DNA of 64,000 bases from contig NC_081413.1 in the NCBI RefSeq assembly GCF_030272615.1, positions 721,262,367 to 721,326,366 of the forward strand, read 5' to 3'. How positions within the stretch are numbered: position 1 is the stretch's first letter; every line of letters begins with the position of its first letter. The notes under the pieces are model-generated. The model did not search any database and was not told where the DNA came from. It saw only the letters and a program-made list of their open reading frames with translations. Below, piece by piece: positions 1 to 24,116 of the stretch. The DNA comes from Cryptomeria japonica (lineage: Eukaryota; Streptophyta; Pinopsida; Cupressales; Cupressaceae). The position numbers were made by a program, and so were the translations under genes.

Positions 1-108
1 ATCTCTCAAGGGGGCATATCATTCCCGTCTTGGGGCAACTTTGTATCAGTTTATTTTATCTTCTTTGAGCCAACACAACAAGCTACATTATCTCAAAAAG
101 GGGCAAAA
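1..108 (+). mobile_element. 3' internal end of a family A LTR retrotransposon with polypurine tract
   Basis: The stretch ends in a purine-rich tract at about 94-108 (AAAAAGGGGCAAAA) directly before an LTR start, the normal arrangement for plus-strand priming. A second G-rich run lies near 8-14. No coding sequence is visible; the element body lies left of the window. Confidence 0.7.
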
Positions 109-860
109 TATAGACACCTAAAATTGTCCTAGCTTAATTAAATAAATATTTTATTTATTTAATTATTTTATCATGTCTTCTATTAATTAAATAAATTTGT
201 ACGTATTTAATTAATTCATTTAGCCTCTTCTAGCGCTTTCCTCATTTAAATAAATATTTTTGTTTATTTAAATTATCTTTCCCTAAATTAAATAAATATT
301 TTATTTATTTAATTGGTCCCACTTCTTCTATTAATTAAATAAATCTTTATTTATGTAAATTAATTCATTAGCTTTTTCTTATGACACATGTCATTTATCT
401 CTTATTTCTTCTACTTACCCTTTAATCTTAGCGGACCATTTATTTCTTTCACCTCTTAATCTTATCCCTTCATTTTCTAAAGTGTCTTCTATATAAGAGG
501 ATTCTTTCATCCTTATCAACCCTAACTAATTTGTTTAATCAATCATCTAGCTAATGCATCTATCAAGTTTTCTTACAATCAAGCGACTTCACAACCACAA
601 TCTATTCTTTGTTGAGCTCTTGTGCACAATACAAAATCTGAGATCAAATATATAAAACAAGATCAATGGAGATAGGAGACAATGGAGATCAAACCCTACT
701 TGACATGTGAATGGTATTATTGCTTCAATTTTTTGATTTGCATGTTCTTAGGTATCTTCATTGGCGTATGGTGAATGTTTTATTGTAGGAATAGGATTGT
801 TTTTGGTTGGATCTTTATGATTTTGAAATAGTTTGCCATCATCAGTTTTCACCTCACACA
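109..860 (+). repeat. LTR (3' LTR) of family A Ty3-type element
   Basis: This block matches the LTR at 57,720-58,488 along its length: the same start (tagacacc..aaaattgtc), the same five AT-rich palindromic modules (about 133-366), the same TATA region (TATATAAGAGG near 490-500) and the same sentence-like block around 655-710. The first dinucleotide is TA rather than TG, a likely decay change. The 3' border is inferred from a terminal CACACA near 860, because the last 100 bases have diverged from the other copy. The sequence after 860 is an unrelated RNase H remnant, so this element appears to be inserted into an older Ty3 element. Confidence 0.75.
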
Positions 861-865
861 ACTAC

Positions 866-1330
866 ATCATTCATACCTTAGTGAGTTATAAGCTTAAATA
901 CAAACCAATTGAGAGAGCATGTCTTGTTGTGGTTTTCAGTACTCAAAAACTTCGACACTATATGCTTAATCACAAAACAAATCTCATTACTAAAATTGAT
1001 CCACTTAAGTACCTTCTTTCTAAACAAGCTCTTAGAGGAAGAACAACTAAATGAGTAACGATCCAGAGTGAGTTTGACATTGAATATGTGGACAAAAACC
1101 CCTAAAAGGGATAAGTCATTGTTGCTCAACTAGCTGAAGTACCCTTCCAAGAGGATCATCCTTTAATCACAAAATTTCCTAATGATGCTATTATGATAGT
1201 CATGTAGTCCACCCGATGGAAGTTGTACTTTGATGGCTCTTCAAGTAATATTTTACTTCAATCTAGTTTGAGTAGATCCCCCAAGCAAACAACAAAGCTA
1301 CAAATGGTATGGCTACCATTTGGTCCCTCC
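866..1330 (+). pseudogene. Ty3 RNase H remnant (RT-linked RNase H plus start of a second RNase H)
   Basis: The conceptual translation reads like the end of a Ty3 reverse-transcriptase RNase H: KLRHYMLNHKTNLITKIDPL, then SEFDIEYVD and AQLAE. About 100 bases further a second motif, LYFDGSSSN, resembles the start of the extra archaeal-type RNase H typical of Tat-lineage elements. Several in-frame stops (after GRTTK, within VDKNP*KG*, before STRW) show that it is dead. The upstream pol sequence would lie left of the family A LTR, which fits an insertion of that element into this one. No clear coding match is visible from 1,330 to 1,600. Confidence 0.7.
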
Positions 1331-1617
1331 TACAAATGCCAAAAAATAATCATAAGTGTGAGTTTTCGGTCGAGCATCTTCTCTTGCCTACATGGTGACT
1401 TGATCCATCAAGACATCCATAATTCTCTTGTACATGATTTGGTTCGACTCAACTCTTCCACTCCTAATACTAACACTCCTTATCCAGATGACTTCTCAAT
1501 CCACTTTTGCTACAAGGATGTAGATCCCAACACTTTTTTCTCCTATGCCCACTTCTACCACAATATGAACACCAGAAACATTGATTTTATTGAACTAGTT
1601 TGTCAACATTACCTGGA

Positions 1618-2250
1618 TCAAATGTTATTATTGGAGACATGCCCATGTCCTTCATACCTAAATTTCATGATTGGTTCCATTGGATCTCTAATTCCCTGAC
1701 CTTTCTTTCCCAATCCTTTTCCTTCATAACCCATTATTTTTATCATGTTGAAAACAACACTTTTTTCAAGCCAACTTGTTGTATTTTTCTCTAAATTAGC
1801 AAACACATCGTCTTTAATTTTACATGCTTCAACTGCATCACACTTACCAAATTCATCCTCTAGTGAATAATTCAAATCATTTGTATCCTAAGAGATATTG
1901 CACCTTGTTATCTTTAATCTTAAGTAGTCATTTTCCTTCCGCAACTAGAGATTTTGTTCTTTCAACTCTGATATTTCCTTCCTTTGTGAATTATTTTCCT
2001 CATATATCCTTTTTAGTATTTCCTTCAACTCTTCATTCTTTTTTTGGAACTTCACGAGCAATTCCAAATTTTCCTCTAGTTCTCCAAAACCCTTTTTGAT
2101 ATTTTCAAATAGCTCCAACTCTTCTAACTCCTCACTTTTCTTTTTGACATTCCTCAATTATTTTTCCAAAATATCCTTTTCACATTGTGAATAGTCATTC
2201 TCCTTCTTCACTTATCTTCTCCACCAAAACAAATTATTAAACTTTGAACT
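1618..2250 (-). pseudogene. Coiled-coil plus G-patch protein remnant of an LTR element
   Basis: Read on the minus strand, the region first gives a strongly charged heptad-like helix (2,157-1,945, rich in EELEELELF, LEENLELL, KKNEELKEIL). After a few stops it gives a G-patch segment (1,875-1,618) with the glycine pattern MGYEGKGLGKKGQGIRDPM. G-patch modules bind nucleic acid or helicases in host proteins and also occur in some retroelement polyproteins. It lies directly downstream, in the same orientation, of a tRNA-Met-type primer site at 2,318-2,332, so it occupies the gag position of an LTR element. No RT or integrase follows before 1,330. It could be a non-autonomous element or a captured host exon set. 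Confidence 0.55.
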
Positions 2251-2317
2251 TTGAGATGACTTAACAAGAATCACTCCAGATTTTCTATAACATCATTACT
2301 CCCAAAGGATCTGCTAA

Positions 2318-2332
2318 CCAACTCTAATACCA
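2318..2332 (-). other. Primer-binding site, initiator tRNA-Met type
   Basis: The minus strand reads TGGTATTAGAGTTGG, one mismatch from the TGGTATCAGAGC core used by many plant LTR elements to prime on initiator tRNA-Met. It sits two bases after a candidate LTR end at 2,335. Confidence 0.6.
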
Positions 2333-2334
2333 TT

Positions 2335-2826
2335 TGATGTAGTCAAGGATGGAGGGTTCAAAATAGACAGTTCAACCTTGCAACCTTAGCTTTCTGGAAC
2401 TCATGCATAGCATAAAATAAAAGCAACATACAAAGAGATATGCACACAACAAAGCTACAAGTTGCAAGATTTATCTTGGGAAAACTCTCAAAGTGAAAAA
2501 ACCCAGCCTCAAAGGATTCATCCTTATTATAATAGACCTAAAAACTCATTGCGTTTTCCACTAGGGCTTCTAACATGCTAGGCCTAAACTCCTTGATTAT
2601 AATAACCTCATGCACAAACATTGAAGCTCAACACTACCTCGTGAGCTTGTTGCTACTAGGTCCTCTGAATTTTGTCACTACCCTCAGTTCGGATAAAAAC
2701 TTCTTTATCCTTCTACTTTGGATTAGTTCTTCCTTCTTTGATGTATTGCACCAATCACAAGTCTTTTTTAAAGACCACTTGCACTCCTTAAGTTAACTTG
2801 CATCAACCAATAGTTTGCCCTGAACA
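2335..2826 (-). repeat. Probable 5' LTR of the minus-strand element
   Basis: The block starts with TG at 2,335, next to the primer site, and a CA ending is found at 2,826, giving about 492 bp. The interior (2,470-2,500 read on the minus strand) has a TTTGAGAGTTTTCCC segment of the kind seen in R/U5 of plant Copia LTRs. The outer border is a guess because the second LTR was not found. Confidence 0.4.
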
Positions 2827-2849
2827 CTAGACTTTATGTAATGTGTAGT

Positions 2850-5230
2850 CAGCCTCTTCTTGGTCCTAAATCACCTCAAAACCTAAAATAACATCATGCA
2901 GTTTTCAAGACAAGCTCTATTGATCTTAATTCATCTTCACATGTTTCCTCTTACCACCACAAACTCTCAAACTTTGGTATAACCATCCTAGAAATATAGT
3001 CTCCACTTTGTCACCTCCAAAATTCACTCCAATAGCTCAAACCTCTAAGAAACTTGAAAGTAACACTCCTCACATCTAGATCTATTGTCCCTTCAATCCA
3101 TAAGGCCAAATAATGAAATATGGTAGAATGTGGTACTTTGCAATGCTCCATCCTACAACTCAACACTTTGTGATAGTCAGTTATTTAAATCCCCTAGATG
3201 TTACTTCATCAATCTGTTAACCAAAACTAACACCATATTCTCCTAGAAGAACACCATCCCACCCTTTAGATTCAACCATTCTTCAAGTTTGTTGATATAA
3301 AGGCCAAAGAGAGAAAGAGATAATAGGAAACCTTGCTTAACTCCAATTTCATTCCTAAATTTTTATTGAAGTACTTGCTTAAGTTCTAAATTTATCCAAA
3401 CCTCCTCATATAATCTATAAACAACCACTCGAAATTGCATTAGGATACTAGTATCCTTCTTTTTACACTTATGTCTACGAACCATGTCAAAAGCCTTCTT
3501 GATATTTAAAAAAACAATAGTCTTCCTCTTTTTCATTCCAATTTTTTTTAATGATATCTATCAAAGTAATTTCATGATCAATTGTTGAGTTCGTTGATTT
3601 GAAACCTACCTACCCATTTTCTCTCTTTTCTTTTTCTCTTGCCCACTTGTTGAATATGTGCCTAATCATGTTGCTAAACAATTTTGTAAACAAATTATTG
3701 ATCACGATGATTTGATAGTTGAAAGGATTGTTAACATCCCCACTTTTAAAGAGGTATATCCTAATATGGTAACCCAATCTCTTGGAAACACATGTTTGAT
3801 TATGTTATTGAATTTTTTCTTAATGTGAAGAGTGGGGATTTTCATCCCCCGTTTTAGATATTTAGCTTGAAGCTCAATCATGTCCCTAGCCTTTCCTATA
3901 CCTTATTTCTTGATACCTTCCTTTACCTCTTGTAAAGTGAAAATTTTATTTGTCATGTTGACCATGGGGGTCAAATTCTAATTCTTTCCCATATAATTTT
4001 TCTGATTATTTAAACCATTGCATGGCTATTATGTTACTATCCTTTTCCTCTTTTCTTGATTGAAGTTTCCTATGAAAAACTTTGGTTTATCTTCCCTAGA
4101 TATATCAACACTTTTCTCCTTGTATTCATAAACAACATTTTTATATTTTAACAATCTGCTTATGTAGTATTGTGTTCTCCTCATCTTTACCTGTCTCCTT
4201 GATAGATCTCCTTACAAATTTACAAACCTTATCAAACCACACATTTGCCATAAACTTACTTTCTTCTTATTATTTGTTCTTTTGGAACCTCTTGTGCCTC
4301 TTGAATTATGTTTATTAGTTCATGTTGTTTTAGACTCTATGATCTTTTCTTTTTATTCTACATTAATTGACTGAAATTTTCCTTGAAGATATTATAGTTT
4401 TCTTATGTTAAAGTTTTTTAAAATTTATTGGAGGTTGGTGAGTTTATTGTTCATATATCATGTGCTAGTTTTCTTTTGACCAATATAGAAAAAGTCACAC
4501 TATATAATGATTTGATTTTAAATCATCAAGGGGGTCTTCAATCACACCCCTTTTTATCATCAATCAAGCCTTGTGAACAAACAACATAATCAATAACACT
4601 TGATCTATTATGTGGGTTCTATGTATAATTTTTAAAGTTCTTCCATTGACCCGTATCATTGCAAATAACCAATGACAAATGTCACATAAAGAAAGTAATT
4701 CTTCTCCAAAATGGTTGGCATCTTTGTTATTCATTGAACACCTTGACCATTGTCGATTTTCCTCTTCCATAAGCTATACAAGATCGTTATCCTTGTTGTT
4801 GGATAAGATGATAATTTGTTCATTTGTTGTCATCACATTGAAGCCACTCACTATAAGAACTTCTCCCTAATGCGATAAATATTAAATATTATTTTTTACT
4901 GATGCAAAAGGGTCATTATAGCCTAATCCATTTTTAATAGGTTTTGACACTAAGGGGGGGAAATAACACATTGTAATTCTAGCATGCCTACCATTCTTCA
5001 AAATTTTAAGTTAAATGTATTGCTTATTTAATTCTTTTTTTTAGTTGATTGTTTCTTCCTCGTGCATCTTGTATAGAGACCATTATGCCACTATATCCCT
5101 TGCCATTACCAACAACAACATTCCAAATTGGAAATTTAGTGTAACCTCCAAAATTATGTGGCTTGCACCCATCATTGTCATGAGTTTCTATGAAACATAT
5201 TATGTCTCTACCATTAGTGATTAGACTTTA
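2850..5230 (-). pseudogene. LINE (non-LTR retrotransposon) remnant: endonuclease then reverse transcriptase
   Basis: On the minus strand from high to low coordinates: an apurinic-type endonuclease start near 5,215-5,060 (IICFIETHDNDG, then PHNFGGYTKFP); a later endonuclease stretch at 4,770-4,564 (NNKDANHFGEELLSLCDICH); and reverse transcriptase blocks at about 3,530-3,240 (KKAFDMVRRHK, VYRLYEEVWINLELKQVL, then GVKQG..LSLSLFGLYINKLEEWL). The YADD block is too eroded to read with certainty. Weak similarity continues to about 2,900. Many stops and frameshifts show an old, dead copy. The clade (RTE- or L1-like) is unresolved. Confidence 0.75.
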
Positions 5231-5806
5231 TCTAACCCCTATTTTCCATAGGAAATCTCTACTATTCCAACACAATACTTTTAAGTGCTCTGCTCTTGTG
5301 GGGGGGGCTTACTTGTTATTTGTCTTAAGGCCAAAGGCTCGAGTAAAAAATTACATTTTTTTGTCCATTCTTGCTTTGTTACATACATTGATCAACCTAA
5401 TACCCTCTTCACTTAATTTTTTTACTCTTCTTTCTTGGCAAATTTTCTCTTTTTGCTTAGAAGCTTTTTATATGCTCATTAAGGTAACTTTGATCACCCT
5501 AATCCCCTCTTCACTTAATTTTTTAACTCTTCTTGCTTTGCAAATATGTCTCCTCCAATGCAATTTGACCTGTAAAAAATCACTTGTAAAATTGTAGGTA
5601 CTCTCAATGTTGTAGTAATATCCTAACCCTCTAATTTTATATCTTTTGCTCTTGTCTTGACCTATTCTCTCTTGCTAATGCTTTGGTATCTTTTTCCATT
5701 GTCTTCTTTATATCAGTAATTGAGCTTTTAAGTACTTGAGACCATGATTTGACATCCTTTGAGTTGATTTCCTAATTAATTTATTTTTTCATCTCCTTGA
5801 ACTCAT

Positions 5807-5851
5807 TCATCTTGATGATGGATCACGGAGTGTGATCCGAAACGTTGATGA
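5807..5851 (+). ncRNA. Hammerhead-ribozyme-like motif (one core base changed)
   Basis: The parts lie in the order of a minimal type I hammerhead: stem I left arm TCATC (5,807-5,811), core TTGATGA (5,812-5,818; consensus CTGATGA), an extra T, a perfect 7-bp stem II GGATCAC/GTGATCC (5,820-5,826 with 5,832-5,838) closed by GGAGT, core GAAA (5,839-5,842), a tiny stem III region CGTT, and stem I right arm GATGA (5,847-5,851), fully complementary to the left arm. Hammerheads of this kind are known from Penelope-like retroelements, including their relatives in conifers. The C-to-T change in the core and the extra T suggest an inactive relic. No Penelope RT was seen nearby. Confidence 0.45.
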
Positions 5852-7474
5852 TAAAAAAGCTATACAAATCAAATCCAAATGTTGTTTATTTCATTATCAT
5901 GGATTGTGGAAATCTGATAGAATTGATTTGCAACCTTGTCAAATATTTTTTTAGCATTCTATTTTCTTCTAGGAAGACTTGGTTTGCCACCATGTTCTCA
6001 TGAAACTAGTATTCACTTTCTTGTTCTCTTACTTTCATACATTCTATTGTTTGAAATTTTTGTACACCTAGGGAGGCATGCAAAATTATGGTTTCAACTA
6101 CAACGTGTGAGTTAAAAACTCTCCTAATTCTAAGGGAAAGCTCCCCCTTTTCTAATATTACAAATTAACTACAACACTAATCTAACTTGGGTGGGACAAA
6201 ATCCTTTTCTTTTTTTTTTAGAAAAGATGATATTCTTATCTCTTTTTAGAAAAGAAATTGCAATTAGGAAAACAAATACAACAACTTGAGAAACTTTAAC
6301 AAATACAACGATACTTATACAAAAGGAAGTGAAGTTTCCATGAAAGCCCAAAGTCTTCCATCACTTCCCCGAGACGAGAATGTAAAAACAAAAGCTCAAA
6401 GTCTTTACTTTCCAACTATCATATCTACCTTCTAGAATGATTAATATGATAACAATGTGCAACTTACAACAACTCAAAGTTTGTTGATATGGTGCACCTC
6501 TAAACTACTATAACGAGGAGTAATTGCACGAACAAAGACCTATAATCTCTCTCTATTACGAACACTTAGCTATTTTAACCCTCAATATTTGTAGCACAAA
6601 TTCTACAAGGAATTAGATCAAAGCTCCTTTTAACAATCTCACCAGAATCTCAAGTATATGCAAAAAAATGTACCACTATGACATGAGAACACAATGGATA
6701 TATGAACAAGGTTTTAACACAAAGTCTGAAACTCAAAATGCCTTCTTGATATTACTTGAGAAACCAATTTACAAGTATAAAACACAAAGTCTTTATGCTT
6801 GTAAATTTTTGTGTAGTTTTTTTGGTTGCTAAAAAGATAGAGATTACATAGAACACCCTCTAATATATATAGGAGAGGGGCTAAGAGAAAAAGGTGGGAT
6901 AAGTTCAACTAACCAAGACTTATTCCACAACTAACTATGAATTTTTCCAAATTATAGTTCTATTGTCTTTCAACTTGTAATTTGTTTACATGTAATTACA
7001 AGTTACAACAATGAAAGTAATGTGCCTACTTGCAATTAGAATTTTTGACATTACATGTAATTTGTCAAAACGGAAATTACAAATGCATAATTGAAACTAG
7101 TCTAAGTGTCCAAGACACGACTCTATTTACATCATCCTCTGTCTAAGAGGTACTCATGTTGCTAAAAGATGTTGGCACTTGAAATATTCAAGATTGGTGA
7201 AGGTGTTTATCTAGGAACATCAACTTGCATCATTGATAGTTCTTATGTCCTTTGCCAATGAACTCCAACATCGTCTTCTTGCTTGGGATAATATTGATTC
7301 TTCAGGAGAAGTTCTCTCTTTGCATATGACATTGTATTCTTTTCATTTAATGTCATCAACATATGACAACATTGGTTTTTGCTTACTGTCCTTACATGCA
7401 TTGAAATCCCTTGCAATCGGGTCTTGGAACCTCGATTGCAAGTGTGAGATGAAGTAAGATTGCAACATAGGAAT
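5852..7474. other. Gene-free repeat-like region
   Basis: No coding sequence is supported. The region is AT-rich with decayed stretches. A minus-strand TATATATTA box at about 6,862-6,871, followed by pyrimidine- and purine-rich blocks, hints at an old LTR, but no matching second copy or primer site was found. Confidence 0.4.
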
Positions 7475-7582
7475 AAACTTGCAATCCGGTTTCTTAGACC
7501 AAACTACAAGTAACTTGTAATCGGGTTTCTAAGACCCTATCGCAAGTAACTTGTAATTGGGTTTCTAAGACCCTACTTCAAG
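7475..7582. repeat. Tandem repeat, 36-bp unit, three copies
   Basis: Three consecutive units, each beginning AACTTG(C/T)AAT followed by GGGTTTCT(A)AGACC, run head to tail at 7,475-7,510, 7,511-7,546 and 7,547-7,582, with a partial fourth start at about 7,590. A small minisatellite. Confidence 0.75.
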
Positions 7583-8688
7583 TAAAATTAACTTGTAATT
7601 TGAGCAAAAAGTTCCTCTTTGCAATTATATCAAAAAGTTCCTTCTTGCAATGAGGAACTCAAAACCCGAAATCGCACAAAAAGCTAGGAAAATGAAAGCA
7701 AAAACCAACCAAAACTTGGACAAAGATGACAAACACACCCATTGGTGATTTAACATTAACAAATACGAGTTTTAAACCTCATAAAACATGTCTTAAAAAG
7801 AAAACTACGAATTTTGAGTAAAAATTTGAATGGATTGTCTATTTTTGAAAATTCAAAAATTGAGACAACACATTCTACCCAATTTTGGACATTTAACAAT
7901 TCTTACACATAAATGAAGGGACTTGAAAAGGGACTATGCAAATCCTCTGCTTCCCCAAAGTCCATACCTTCTTGCCCTTCCACTTTTTGTATCTTATTCT
8001 TGATTGACTAAGTTTTTGAACTTTGTATGGACGCTATAATTTTCTCCTTTTGCACTTATTTTCTTTTTCATTTTCCCAATTTCAATTTAGATATTCATAA
8101 TTAAATATTACTTGACATTCAGTAACCTGACCCTACTATTTAGCCTTTTCAATCTCTACAAACCCACGTCCCAAACTCCTTTATTTGCACTTACCTAAAT
8201 TTACCCCTCCACAAGTCCGCAACCATAGGAGTAGACAGCAAAGGTGACAAAACCCATACCACAAACAAACACCTCAACTAAAAAACCCTTAAATCTGCTT
8301 TGCCATTTTATATCATTAACGTCTAATATCATTAACGTATCTTCTATGGCATCTGACGGCACACTTATTTTCTCAAGTATTTTTCAAAGTTATTCTCTTT
8401 GTGTTCACCGAAAATACCTTTTCTACCATACAAGCAAGCGGGAACAGTAAGTGGGCATTATACCACAACATAGACCGCGAGAAAATCTTTGAAAAAAGTG
8501 TTACTTTGAAATAGTTTAAGGCTTATTCTTTTAAAGTACTCTGACACAGTTGTTATTAAAAGCATATAACTTTGTTTACATAGATTTTTAAAATAGCTTA
8601 CCTATCTGATTCTGTTCTTTTTAGTGATTTCTTAGCAGGTACCCCAACTCTAAAGCTCTAGATTTCATTTCAGCGAAAGGATAAAGTG
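7583..8688. other. Intergenic region upstream of the GLR gene
   Basis: No gene or element is recognised. The stretch contains AT-rich and pyrimidine-rich blocks and would hold at least part of the GLR promoter, but no TATA box or start site can be fixed with confidence. Confidence 0.4.
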
Positions 8689-8847
8689 TTCTGTCCAGTT
8701 TACAAGAATGTTAAGATATTTAACACGAAGAACAGTTTGGGTGAGGGTAAAAATGTTTCAATAGATGTTAAACTGTCATGTCCTGTTTACAAGGATGTTA
8801 ACACATGTCACACGAAGAAAAATCTGGGTGGGCGTAAAAATGATTCA
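8689..8847 (+). repeat. Direct duplication of about 70 bp upstream of GLR
   Basis: Two copies (8,689-8,760 and 8,779-8,847) share TGTCC(A/T)GTTTACAA, then CACGAAGAA and GGGT(G)AGGGTAAAAATG-type blocks. They lie about 270-430 bases before the GLR start. Both copies are open in one frame (CPVYK-V), but the frame has no known domain. Confidence 0.65.
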
Positions 8848-9115
8848 CCAGATCCACCCAAACTGCTTTACCAAGACCAGACCATTCCAGTTCACACTGG
8901 TGATTTGGTAGTCATGGTCAAGTTGGATATAACATTATCAAGCAATGGTAAAGGCTTCTTCAAGTCAAGTCAAATATTCTATCATCAAAAGTATTTATAT
9001 ATATCTATTCAAAACATTACTAACCACATTAATTGGCTTCTTTTCCATGTTTAGACAGGTAATTTATATTAACCAGGAGAACAAAATGCAAGGATGGTAT
9101 TTGTAGCAGCTTTTA

Positions 9116-21742
<12,627 letters not shown>

Positions 21743-22779
21743 CACTGTTTAGTCCATGTTGATATGATGTCCTGTTCGTCAAACAATAGCTCAAGTTAAA
21801 TTCTGATGGCAAATATGAGTTTATGAGCAGGTGGCACATGAGACACCTCAGCTAGCAAAGGGCTTTTGTTACAGTTTTATTTTCTTAAGATCATCTTAGA
21901 TAAAGGGATATAAAACTGTTGGGTTAGCGTCAATTTGAATCAATTTAGTTCTCTGGCCTTGTACAGAATATTTAGTTCTGTTTGATGTAGTGGCAAAACA
22001 GAAATATCATTTAATTAGATAATATTTTTACTGCATTTTTTTAAATTAGTAAAAGTAGTTTATGTTTTATAAATTTTTATATAGAATACTAAGAATTTTT
22101 AGGAAGTTAGAGGTTATTTAAAAATTATATTATATTATTTTTCAATATCATAAATATAAAAAGATTTTCTTCTTTCAAAAATTTATATGGTGTTTTTCTA
22201 ATGATGTCTTGAGGATAAAAAGCTTCTATTTTGGAAAGGGGAATTTCTAGTCCTAGCCACAAGCATTTGCCGAAAATTTGAGAGCTTTAAAGTAGGTACA
22301 CCTATTTCTTAGAACTTAGATTCTAATTTATCCTAAAATAGCTTATTCCTCAATTCATGAGACCTATTACTCAATAATAAATTTGAAGCCCCTTGCACAA
22401 CATTGTTTCTTTAGTGTGAATCTTATTAAACAATTTATGCCTATGGCAGGAGACTAATAAAGCGATTTGCATGTATGTGCATTCTTTTTAAGAAGGGATT
22501 CCCCTTTTCTCAAAATGATGTGATAGAGGGTTGAATGTGTGCTCAAAATATCAGCTACGCTTCATATGTTTTTTAATGTTTTATTTGGATGGAGGGATGT
22601 ACCCATTGTCATGGATATTGTTAGGGATGTTGCTTTTTGATGAAATAGATATCTAGATTACTACAAGCAAATTGTAATCTATTCATAAAAATGTGAACAT
22701 AGCAAATAACCTTGTGATACGACACAAAACGACTAGAGCCTGGGATTCAAATTATTTGAAAGGAAGTAGCGATGTCGAA
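21743..22779 (+). other. GLR 3' untranslated and downstream region
   Basis: Contains the GLR 3' UTR; no unambiguous polyadenylation signal. AT-rich from about 21,980; no further gene recognised. Confidence 0.5.
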
Positions 22780-23700
22780 TATACTTCCTACTCAAAACTT
22801 TGATGAGATGTATCTACATAAACAAAAGATTTTATAGCTAACAAAAAACAATACATAGAGATTATAGTATAACAAAGATTTTATAGTTAACAAAAAAGAA
22901 TTCAGAGAGATTATACTATAACAATATTGTGTACTTGAGGAAAACCCTTTCAAGGGGAAACCCCCACACTCTAAAATAAAACAAGTTGTATTATTCAACA
23001 ATTATGATGTCACAATAAAAACCTCAAGTTGTGCCTGTATAAGATTATCACTAACAATCAAATTCTAAAGCAATTTTAATAAGAGAACGACCATACTTGG
23101 ATTTAATCAAAACCAATATCATGGAGATCTAATACAAGAATCTATAAGTGGTGAACCATAAACATGGGTCAAAACCATGACCCAAAGATGGTGCCCAAAT
23201 CTAGGCCTAAATTCTAGTGCTCTCCATGATGAGTCAACATGCTAATTATAACAAATGCTTTTACATTGTCATAATGCCCAACTATTCTATCATAATCCAC
23301 TCACCAATTTGGGTGCTTTATTTTGGTTCCATTATTTGTCTCTAAAGATGCTCTATGATGCATCATAAAATGTGTTATAGAGTTGATCATGATTCATAGT
23401 CAACAATGTAACTCTGCAACCATCGTGCTATTATGCATTTTAATACTTATTGCATCACTATCTTTGTCAAAGATAATCCCTCTCCAAAGATACTCTATGT
23501 CCTTTGTAGTCAATGATGTAATCCCTAGCCATCATGGTCTTGTGCATCTTAATACTTATTACACTAGTATCTTTATCAAAGATACTCTTACACATCCTTA
23601 GTGATAAAATATTATTTTACACACTATTGTTCACATGATAATAATAAGCCATACACATATCGTAATGGTTGTGTATATGAGATGCCCTTTTTCCACATTA
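22780..23700 (-). repeat. Probable Copia 3' LTR, minus strand, with internal duplication
   Basis: It lies just downstream, on the minus strand, of a Copia RNase H end. Near 22,930-22,970 it holds CCCTTTCAAGGGGAAACCCCC, like R/U5 of plant Copia LTRs. In what would be U3 a segment of about 80 bp is duplicated (about 23,397-23,475 and 23,505-23,582; shared ATCATGGTCTTGTGCAT-like and TTTGTCAAAGATA-like blocks). A smaller duplicate (AAAGATTTTATAG, 22,824 and 22,865) is also present. Exact borders could not be fixed. Confidence 0.5.
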
Positions 23701-23876
23701 GCTCACAAGTCATAAGTAAATACAATATTAAATATTTAAAATCAATCATCAGAATATATATAGATAGATAGATAGAGGGGACAACAACACTATCAAATAA
23801 TTAATAGGGGTAGTGAAGCCCATAAACTCATTGTAGCACTCAGACTTCTTTATACTCACATGCTTCAATAATGCAT

Positions 23877-24116
23877 CTACAAGTTTGTTGAAGTATCAAA
23901 CTTCTCTAGCATCACCTTCCAATTCTTTATTATGTCAAGAAAAAAATGGTAGTGAAAATTAATGTGTTTCATTATCAAATGAAAGGTTAGGTTCTTTGTG
24001 AAACATATGGCACTTTGACTATTATAAATAACTTTGATAGCTTCTTGGCTCATCCCCACATACAAACACAATATTTTAAGCCATACGGATTCCTTATGAG
24101 CATGGGGTGCCTGCAA
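23877..24116 (-). pseudogene. Copia RNase H C-terminal fragment
   Basis: The minus-strand frame reads AHKESVWLKILCLYVGMSQE, then SQSAICFTKN, LIMKHINFHYHFF and VMLEKFDTSTN, the DSQSAI...TKHID..YHF...LEKVDT order of Copia RNase H ends. It is cut at 24,116, where unrelated sequence begins; the upstream pol is missing. Confidence 0.8.

Noticed and set aside
1223-1699. 158-codon plus-strand ORF
   Set aside because: Its 3' half is the opposite strand of the G-patch region, and the first part is RNase H debris.
5190-5597. 135-codon plus-strand ORF
   Set aside because: Low-complexity Leu/Ser/Phe content; partly opposite the LINE endonuclease and containing a local repeat; no domain.
7475-7582. CRISPR-like direct repeats
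   Set aside because: Units are contiguous with no unique spacers, and the genome is eukaryotic.
8686-9054. 122-codon ORF upstream of GLR as a possible extra N-terminal exon
   Set aside because: No GLR protein has such a part; exon 1 already has a signal peptide, and an in-frame stop lies before its ATG.
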